Source: JANNBN01 sp031385545
GTDB lineage: Bacteria > Actinomycetota > Acidimicrobiia > Acidimicrobiales > JANYDT01
Length of the DNA: 46,575 nt
Reading direction: 5' to 3'
NCBI GenBank assembly: GCA_031385545.1
Contig: JANNBN010000042.1
Span: 1 to 46,575 of the forward strand
Shown: piece by piece, positions 41,041 through 46,575 of the stretch
How positions within the stretch are numbered: position 1 is the stretch's first letter
Layout of the letters: each line of letters starts with the position of its first letter
Notes under the pieces: generated by a model
Database searches by the model: none
What the model saw: only the letters and a program-made list of their open reading frames with translations
Told to the model about the DNA's origin: nothing
Program-made: the position numbers and the translations under genes

Positions 41041-41607
41041 TCAGATCGAGTCGCGCGAGGCGCGTCGGTCAGCGGGTATGGACTGGCGGATTCGCGACAG
41101 CGTGCCGTGCGGTGGAACATCGTTCGTGCGCTTGCCTGCGCTGAGATCATCGATCAGCGCGTCGGCCTGGTCGTGGGTGATGTTTTCGAAGTAGCGGTAG
41201 TTGACCTGGAGGCACGGAGCGCGGGTGCACGCTGCGAGGCACTCCATCTCTTCGAGTGTGAACATTCCGTCGGCCGTTGTGCCGCCGGTTCGGATGCCGA
41301 GTTTCTCCTCACAATGGGCCAACAGTTCTTCGCCTCCGACGAGGAGGCACGAGATGTTGGTGCACACACCCACGACGTATTTGCCGACCGGATGGAACTT
41401 GAACATCTCGTAGAAGCTCGCCGTGCCGTAGACCTCGGCAGGGGTGCACCCGATGAGTTCGGCGATGTGCTCCATCGCTTCGTCGGTGAGATAGCCGTCC
41501 TGCTCCTGGGCAAGGTGGCACATCGGGATCATGGCTGAACGGGCACGGGGATAGTGGCCCATCAGCTCGCGGGCGCGTTCGGTATTGGCGGTGTTCAGAC
41601 GAGCCAT
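41041..41607 (-). CDS. nuoE: NADH-quinone oxidoreductase subunit E, 188 aa
   Basis: NuoE has a thioredoxin-like fold with the 2Fe-2S cluster N1a. Ligands are C82 and C87 (CTNISC), and C123 and C127 (CLAAC). The N-terminal helical part (HLAQEQDGYL, GTASFYEMF) is typical. About 28 polar, Arg-rich residues after the core (from KRTNDVPP) are an extra tail. The ATG directly follows the nuoD stop with no base between. The gap to nuoF is 83 bases. Confidence 0.95.
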   Translation of the reverse strand: MARLNTANTERARELMGHYPRARSAMIPMCHLAQEQDGYLTDEAMEHIAELIGCTPAEVYGTASFYEMFKFHPVGKYVVGVCTNISCLLVGGEELLAHCEEKLGIRTGGTTADGMFTLEEMECLAACTRAPCLQVNYRYFENITHDQADALIDDLSAGKRTNDVPPHGTLSRIRQSIPADRRASRDSI

Positions 41608-42909
41608 TTAGCGGTCCACCTCTCCAAGGACGGGGTCGATCGAGGAGATGATCGCAACAGCATCGGCGATCTGGGCGCCCTGCATCATCGTGGGCATCGA
41701 TTGCAGGTTGACGAAGCTGGGCCCGCGCACATGCATGCGAAGCGGACGCGAGCCGCCGTCGGACACGAGATAGCAGCCCAGTTCACCGCGCGGGCTTTCG
41801 ACCGCCACGTAGACCTCGCCTTCCGGAACCTTGAAACCGTCGGTGAAGATCTTGAAGTGGTGAATGAGCGCTTCCATGGACTCGTCGATCCGTCCGCGCG
41901 GTGGCGGTGTGACCTTCTTGTTCTGCACCCGGTAGTCCCCTGCGGGCATGAGATCCACGATCTGGCGGACGATGCGGATCGACTCCCGGATCTCGTTGAG
42001 CCGGATGGCGTAGCGGTCGAACGCGTCGCCGTGCGTGCCCACGATCACGTCGAAGTCGACCTTGTCGTAGTGCAGGTACGGCTGGTTGCGCCGCAGGTCC
42101 CACTCGATGCCGGTCGAACGAAGGATCGGGCCCGTTGCACTGAGCGCAATGGCCTCGTCCTGGGTGATGACGCCGACGCCTTGGGTGCGCTTCAGGAAGA
42201 TGGGCTGACCGGTGAGCAGCGAATCGAATTCGTCTAGGCGCGGCTCGACGGCGTCGCAGATGTCGAGAACATCGCGCTGCCATCCGGGCGTGAGATCGGC
42301 AGCGGTCCCGCCGACTCGGATGAAATTGTGGTTCATCCGCAGGCCGGTGACCTTCTCGAAGAACGCCAGCAGCAACTCGCGTTCACGCCACCCGTAGATC
42401 ATCATGCCAACTGCGCCGACGTCCATGCCGTTCGTGGCCTGGAACAGGAGGTGGCTGGACATGCGGTTGAGCTCGGACAGCAGCATGCGGATCCAGATTG
42501 CGCGTTCAGGCAGTTCGACGCCGAGCAGTTCTTCGACGGCCATCGAGTACACCAGTTCGTTGAAGAACGGGCTGAGGTAGTCCATGCGCGTGACGTTGGT
42601 GCCACCCTGCATGAACGTGAGACCTTCGGCTGTCTTCTCCATCCCTGTGTGGAGGTAGCCGATCACCGGCTTGGTGCGCAGCACCTGCTCACCACGGATC
42701 TCCATCATCACGCGCAGCACGCCGTGCGTGCTGGGGTGCTGAGGCCCCATGTTGATGATCATCGTCTCGTCGTCGCCGACCTCGATGTCGTAGTCGTTGA
42801 CGTCGAGCAGCGCGTCTTCCGGCGCAACGCCGCGCAGCACGCTGCCGCGCTCACGCGCCAGTTCCGCCGCAGCGGTGAGATCGCGCGACTGCATCTCCTG
42901 AGAGTTCAT
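41608..42909 (-). CDS. nuoD: NADH-quinone oxidoreductase subunit D, 433 aa
   Basis: NuoD is the 49-kDa-type subunit that forms the quinone site with NuoB, related to the large subunit of NiFe hydrogenases. The hallmark NMGPQHPSTHGVLR (about residues 53-66) with its quinone-binding His is present, as are GYLHTGMEK and the C-terminal IISSIDPVLGEVDR. The ATG at 42909 overlaps the nuoC stop (ATGA), so it is preferred over an in-frame ATG at 42984 inside nuoC. The first 45 residues are a less conserved extension. Confidence 0.96.
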   Translation of the reverse strand: MNSQEMQSRDLTAAAELARERGSVLRGVAPEDALLDVNDYDIEVGDDETMIINMGPQHPSTHGVLRVMMEIRGEQVLRTKPVIGYLHTGMEKTAEGLTFMQGGTNVTRMDYLSPFFNELVYSMAVEELLGVELPERAIWIRMLLSELNRMSSHLLFQATNGMDVGAVGMMIYGWRERELLLAFFEKVTGLRMNHNFIRVGGTAADLTPGWQRDVLDICDAVEPRLDEFDSLLTGQPIFLKRTQGVGVITQDEAIALSATGPILRSTGIEWDLRRNQPYLHYDKVDFDVIVGTHGDAFDRYAIRLNEIRESIRIVRQIVDLMPAGDYRVQNKKVTPPPRGRIDESMEALIHHFKIFTDGFKVPEGEVYVAVESPRGELGCYLVSDGGSRPLRMHVRGPSFVNLQSMPTMMQGAQIADAVAIISSIDPVLGEVDR

Positions 42910-43430
42910 CGTGAACCCCCATTCTTGAACTGCACGGGGATGCGACCCGTTGCCTCGTCCTTGCGCAACGGATGACCGACCCATTCTTCGGGCAGCAGGA
43001 TGCGGCTGAGGTCAGGGTGGCCGGTGAACGTGACACCGAGCAGGTCCCACGCCTCGCGTTCCATTGCCTCGGTTCCCGGGTACAGGTCGTACAGCGATGC
43101 GACAGCGACGTCGTCCCCCGGAACCTGAACACGCACCCGCACCCGTTCAGCGGTGCTGAGGTCGGTGAGATTGACAACGACCTCGAACCGGCCGGCCACG
43201 AGGCCGGCCGGCAACGGCCGCGCTGCCGCAGCGGTGAGGTAATCGACGACGCAGAGGTCTGCGCACATATTGAATCCGTCGGCCTTCAGTGCACCGACGA
43301 CCTTGAGATACTCAGTGCGCGGAGGATGCAGCACAACCTGACCGCGCGACCGTGTCACGAGTGCGCCATGGCGCGTCTCGGGCGGTGCCGCAGGAATGTC
43401 AGCGGGCGTCTGGACGGCGGTGTCGCTCAT
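42906..43430 (-). CDS. nuoC: NADH-quinone oxidoreductase subunit C, 174 aa
   Basis: NuoC is the 30-kDa-type structural subunit that packs against NuoD in the quinone module. The signature EREAWDLLGVTFTGHPDLSR (about residues 124-143), then ILLPEEWVGHPLRKD, is the standard family ending. The N-terminal 30 residues are Ala/Pro-rich and variable. It is a separate protein, not fused to NuoD as in E. coli. The ATG overlaps the nuoB stop by four bases. Confidence 0.95.
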   Translation of the reverse strand: MSDTAVQTPADIPAAPPETRHGALVTRSRGQVVLHPPRTEYLKVVGALKADGFNMCADLCVVDYLTAAAARPLPAGLVAGRFEVVVNLTDLSTAERVRVRVQVPGDDVAVASLYDLYPGTEAMEREAWDLLGVTFTGHPDLSRILLPEEWVGHPLRKDEATGRIPVQFKNGGSR

Positions 43431-43975
43431 TTCGGGGTGCCGATCGCAATCGTCCTGGGTGGCGCGTCGAGGATGAGACCCGCACCAGCACCGGAGTCGG
43501 AGCGACGTTTGGTGATCTCGCCCGTCTGGATCTTTTCGTGCAGGGTCAAAATCGCATAGATCAGCGTCTCAGGGCCGGGAGGGCACCCGGGCGCGTACAC
43601 GTCGACCGGAACAATTTGGTCAACGCCCTGCACAATGGCGTAGTTGTTGAACATCCCGCCCGAGCTGGCACACACACCCATGGAGATGACCCACTTGGGT
43701 TCCATCATCTGGTCGTAGACCTGGCGCAGGACCGGTGCCATCTTCTGCGAAACACGGCCGGCGACAATCATGATGTCGCTCTGACGCGGCGAGCCACGGA
43801 AGACCTCCATCCCGAACCGGGCAAGGTCGAAGCTGGCCGCACCCGTTGCCATCATCTCGATCGCGCAGCAGGCCAGGCCGAACGAAGCGGGCCAGGTCGA
43901 GTTCTTGCGTGACCACGTGACCAACTTCTCGATGTTGCCGGTCAGGAAATTGTGGTTGAGGTCTTCGAGACCCAT
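43427..43975 (-). CDS. nuoB: NADH-quinone oxidoreductase subunit B, 182 aa (first copy)
   Basis: This NuoB sits in the canonical A-B-C-D position. Cluster N2 ligands are C36 and C37 in LACCAIEM, C102 in GVCASSGG and C131 in PGCPPGP. The ATG at 43975 lies one base after the nuoA stop and gives MGLEDLNHNF, a usual NuoB start. An in-frame ATG 14 codons upstream lies within nuoA and is less likely. The C-terminal 25 residues are a polar tail. It differs from the second copy in its N-terminus, in one extra residue pattern around the third ligand and in this tail. Confidence 0.96.
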   Translation of the reverse strand: MGLEDLNHNFLTGNIEKLVTWSRKNSTWPASFGLACCAIEMMATGAASFDLARFGMEVFRGSPRQSDIMIVAGRVSQKMAPVLRQVYDQMMEPKWVISMGVCASSGGMFNNYAIVQGVDQIVPVDVYAPGCPPGPETLIYAILTLHEKIQTGEITKRRSDSGAGAGLILDAPPRTIAIGTPK

Positions 43976-43976
43976 G

Positions 43977-44459
43977 TCAGGCTGCCTCTCCGCCGTTGAC
44001 CGAAGGTGATGTGTCATCGCCGGGACGTGCAACCCGGCGAATGGTCGACGCTGTTGTGCGGTTCTCCGCAACCATCGATTCCATCCGGCGAATCGCCTTT
44101 GTCGGAGCCCAGTCCAGCGCACCGTTGGCGATGAGGTACGTGAACGCAACCACAACGGGGACGGAGAACATCGCCATTTCCAGCAGCCCGAACCCACCGA
44201 GCTTGCCGAACAGCACCGCCCATGGGAAGAGGAAGATGACCTCGATGTCGAAGATGATGAAGATCATCGCGACAAGGTAGAACTTGACCGGGAATCGCTC
44301 GGAGGACGGAACGGAATCCTCGATGCCGCATTCGTACGGGGCGACCTTGGCCGAGGTCGGACGCTGGCGGGGCCCGAGCAGCGCCGATGCAGCGATAGAG
44401 CCGCCGACGAAGAGCAGGCCGAGCACGGCCAGGATGAGGATCGGCAGATATTCGGCCAT
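43977..44459 (-). CDS. nuoA: NADH-quinone oxidoreductase subunit A, 160 aa (first copy)
   Basis: This is a three-helix membrane subunit beside the quinone tunnel. The loop motif YECGIE has the conserved Cys (C44), and helix 2 carries FDIEVIFLFPWAV. A polar C-terminal tail of about 40 residues (from TKAIRRMES) is longer than in E. coli. ATG 44459 gives MAEYLPILIL, where the first helix starts at once. A longer frame to 44519 adds only Pro-rich residues. It is the first gene of the nuo set, 93 bases after the membrane-protein gene, with a hairpin in the gap. Confidence 0.94.
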   Translation of the reverse strand: MAEYLPILILAVLGLLFVGGSIAASALLGPRQRPTSAKVAPYECGIEDSVPSSERFPVKFYLVAMIFIIFDIEVIFLFPWAVLFGKLGGFGLLEMAMFSVPVVVAFTYLIANGALDWAPTKAIRRMESMVAENRTTASTIRRVARPGDDTSPSVNGGEAA

Positions 44460-44526
44460 GGTGGTAAGTCCCCGGGAGGGCGGTTGAGGTTGCGGGAGTG
44501 TCGGGCTGATCAGGCGCACGCTTGTG

Positions 44527-44548
44527 AGCCCACCGGTCCGGTGGTGCT
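44527..44548 (-). terminator. hairpin between the unknown membrane protein and nuoA, possible attenuator
   Basis: Four bases after the upstream stop codon, CCACC and GGTGG form a perfect stem around a 5-base loop. AGC and GCT extend it to about eight pairs with one bulged base. No T run follows, so readthrough into nuoA is likely. It could be a partial terminator or an RNA-processing or stability element that sets the ratio between the genes on either side. Confidence 0.35.
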
Positions 44549-44552
44549 GAGA

Positions 44553-45575
44553 TTAGGCGGTAGCGGGACGGCCCTTGAGCGACTTGGCCAATGCCATGAC
44601 CTGCTTGTCACGTTGGTGCAGGACCGACGCGAGGATGGCGAACAACGTGCCGGAGAAGAGAGCCAGCAGGAACGACGGCCTGCGCCGCGATCCCTGGTCA
44701 CGCAGCATCACCACGGTGGTGATCGGTTGTGACTGGTCGATCTCTTTCAAGATGTGTTCGGTCTTGGTGACCTGGGGGGTTCCGTCTTCGTTCTTGAGTT
44801 GAACACGTCCCGGCCCAAGCACGGGCTCATCGACCTCTTCCGTCTTCAACGGCTGCACCTGCATCACGAACCAGTGCGGCGAGTGGCGCAGGAAGAAACG
44901 GTGCTTGCGGATCTTGAACAGGTAATTGTCTCCGCCTTGGCGGAAGGCTGAGATCGACCGGTACTGCGTCGATTCTGCGAACAATGCTTGCGGAGTTCTG
45001 GTTGGATCGGACTTCTTGCGCACCAGCGTTCCATCGACCGTTGCCTGACCGTCGCCGCGCTGCCCACTGCCAGGACAGAGCGGCTCCCATTTCGTATCGG
45101 CCTTGACCTTTGCACGCGTGTTCGCGAAACGTGTCTCGACTGCCTTCTCAGCAGCAGTCGCCGCGCGTGACTTGGCGATGCCATCGGGGAGTTTGGCTGC
45201 CTCTTTCGAGGCCTTGGAATCAGCGACGTCGGCATCGGTCTTGCACCACGAGACCTGGAACGGGACCGTTGCAAGGTCTGCGACGGCCGGGTTGGTACTG
45301 ACGCCAAGATTGCTGGTACCGGTGATGACATCGGTGACGTGCCAGGTTGGGTCTTTGCCACGGAGACCAATGCCGTACATCATCCATGCGAGCGACATCA
45401 GGAACATCCAACCGGCAAGACCAGCTGCGGCCACGAGGAACCCCAGGCGGTTTCCCATGTTGGTGGCCATGATCATGTAACTGGAGCCGCACAGGATGAT
45501 GAACATGATCCCGGGGAACAGGATGCCGCGGATGAACACGCTGTATTCAAAGTTTGCCAGCATCACTGCGCTCAT
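44553..45575 (-). CDS. unrecognised membrane protein, 340 aa
   Basis: I do not recognise this family. Hydrophobic segments lie at about residues 12-37 and 43-69, followed by a 230-residue soluble domain, and a third helix is at about 301-319, just before a basic end. The soluble part has two Cys (C111, C167), an Ala/Lys/Glu-rich, probably helical stretch (about 115-160), and a cluster KIRKHRFFLRHSPHWF (221-236). Its ATG overlaps the stop of the cytochrome c gene by four bases (ATGA), so the two are translationally coupled, and nuoA follows in the same direction. An accessory role in the respiratory chain is inferred from context only. Confidence 0.8.
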   Translation of the reverse strand: MSAVMLANFEYSVFIRGILFPGIMFIILCGSSYMIMATNMGNRLGFLVAAAGLAGWMFLMSLAWMMYGIGLRGKDPTWHVTDVITGTSNLGVSTNPAVADLATVPFQVSWCKTDADVADSKASKEAAKLPDGIAKSRAATAAEKAVETRFANTRAKVKADTKWEPLCPGSGQRGDGQATVDGTLVRKKSDPTRTPQALFAESTQYRSISAFRQGGDNYLFKIRKHRFFLRHSPHWFVMQVQPLKTEEVDEPVLGPGRVQLKNEDGTPQVTKTEHILKEIDQSQPITTVVMLRDQGSRRRPSFLLALFSGTLFAILASVLHQRDKQVMALAKSLKGRPATA

Positions 45576-46575
45576 TGCTTTGCCTCGTCGGTCGCGGCCT
45601 GTTCGCCGGCGGTGAGTGGTTGGAGACCTCGTTCGTACGCAACGATGGCTGAGATCTGCTTGTCGGTCAGCACGTTGGCGAAGTACGGCATGCCGCCGCT
45701 CTCCCAGCCGTTGATGCCGCGGGTTCCGTACGGCTTGTTGGTGTCCTCGGTGCCGAGCTTGATGAACGAAGCCTGGTCAGCCGGGTTGGGGAAACGATTG
45801 TTGAGCGAATCCTTGTTGAGCGACGGGCCGAACGCTCCGGAGGACGCATCGCGGGCCTCACCCGAGGACCATCCGGTGACGTGGCAGCGTGCGCAGTTCA
45901 TCTCGAAGAGGATCTGGCCGTCGGACTTCCCCGCGTTTGTTTTGGCCTTCCTGGCAGCGGCGAGCGCTTCGGTCGTTTCCTGTTGACGCATCTTTCGGAT
46001 GGGCAGACTGTTCAGTGCAAAGTCGAATGCCTTGTCGGCGTCGTTCAACTCGTCCCACTTGTCCTCGTAGATCTTGCGTGCTTCTTCGTTCTTCTCGAGT
46101 GCGAGATGGCGCAAGTACTGGATGACGTCGTCAATGGTCTGGTCGGTGGACGGACCGCCGCCTGCAACGCCCCAGGCCGGCATCACCGGGGCCCGACCGT
46201 AGACCAGGACGTTGCGCAACTGGCCCTTCCGGTAGCGCAGAGCGACGTCGTTGATGCGTGGTGCAGCCCACTGCACCGGGCGAACGAGTTCTTTGCCCGC
46301 TGCGTCCTTGAGCGGAATGCCGTTCGCGTCGTAGTCCTTGACGGCCGTTTTGACGGCACCCCCACCTCCGTTGGCACCGTGACAAGACTGACAGTTCAGC
46401 GCCGGCGTACCGTGCTTGGTGTTGGGGGTGTTGAAGTAGGCCTCTTCCCCGCGGTCAACGCTGCGCTTGTCGAAGCCACGGATCGCGCCTTCCTGACGTC
46501 CGACCTCGCCCAGCCAATAGACCGGCACACTGATGGCGACGATGGTCATCATGACGAGCGCCCAGGTCAGCCAGC
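45572..46575 (-). CDS. membrane-anchored di-haem cytochrome c, N-terminus beyond the window
   Basis: The frame stays open through the right edge of the window. The residues before the first visible ATG (WLTWALV) continue straight into MMTIVAISVPVYWLG, forming one membrane helix, so the true start lies outside the window. Two c-type haem motifs are present, CQSCH (about 54-58 from the visible Met) and CARCH (220-224). Candidate axial Met residues lie in VMPAWG and GGMPYF. The two cytochrome domains are joined by a charged helical linker (about 150-210). The protein should sit outside the membrane and carry electrons, perhaps between a quinol:cytochrome c reductase and an oxidase. The coupled membrane-protein gene downstream suggests a complex. 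Confidence 0.88.
   Translation of the reverse strand, partial: WLTWALVMMTIVAISVPVYWLGEVGRQEGAIRGFDKRSVDRGEEAYFNTPNTKHGTPALNCQSCHGANGGGGAVKTAVKDYDANGIPLKDAAGKELVRPVQWAAPRINDVALRYRKGQLRNVLVYGRAPVMPAWGVAGGGPSTDQTIDDVIQYLRHLALEKNEEARKIYEDKWDELNDADKAFDFALNSLPIRKMRQQETTEALAAARKAKTNAGKSDGQILFEMNCARCHVTGWSSGEARDASSGAFGPSLNKDSLNNRFPNPADQASFIKLGTEDTNKPYGTRGINGWESGGMPYFANVLTDKQISAIVAYERGLQPLTAGEQAATDEAKQ

Overview
The window is high-GC DNA with dense, mostly minus-strand, overlapping operons. A 14-gene respiratory complex I (nuo) cluster in the actinobacterial order, a MoxR/DUF58/VWA operon, and a giant surface protein ending in a class-E-type sortase signal together suggest an actinobacterium, possibly of the Acidimicrobiia. 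The taxon is inference from gene content, not from a marker gene.

Layout. (1) 1-1286: no confident gene. An open minus-strand frame runs off the left edge. The rest looks like leader or spacer. (2) 1287-22304 (+): one gene of about 21 kb encoding about 7,005 residues. It has a signal peptide, an N-terminal beta-rich domain, one divergent and 48 regular DUF11-type repeats, a Pro/Thr stalk, an SdrD-B-like domain, then LALTG, a membrane helix and a short charged tail. It is probably a cell-wall-anchored fibrous adhesin. (3) 22410-27525 (-): an operon of an S1C (HtrA-like, PDZ-less) membrane serine protease, a MoxR AAA+ ATPase, a DUF58 protein and two BatA-like VWA membrane proteins. It is convergent with the giant gene. 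(4) 27621-44459 (-): nuoA-B-C-D-E-F-G-H-I-J-K-L-M-N followed by a second, diverged nuoA-nuoB pair. Most junctions overlap by 1-4 bases or nearly touch. (5) 44553-46575 (-): an unrecognised three-helix membrane protein and, running off the right edge, a membrane-anchored di-haem cytochrome c. Both lie upstream of nuoA in the same direction.

How the genes work together. The nuo genes encode NADH:menaquinone oxidoreductase, with all the iron-sulfur ligands expected in NuoB, E, F, G and I and an N7-type motif in NuoG. The cytochrome c and membrane protein may belong to the downstream end of the same electron-transport chain. The MoxR/DUF58/VWA genes probably form a chaperone-like envelope module whose target is unknown.

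The most unusual points are the giant repeat protein with traces of recent repeat-to-repeat conversion, the extra nuoA/nuoB pair, and a perfect 53-bp tandem duplication (56-bp period) of the ribosome-binding site and start codon of the second nuoB. That duplication creates a 21-codon upstream reading frame whose stop lies just inside the nuoB start. An 11-bp-spaced direct repeat upstream of the serine protease looks like a response-regulator site.
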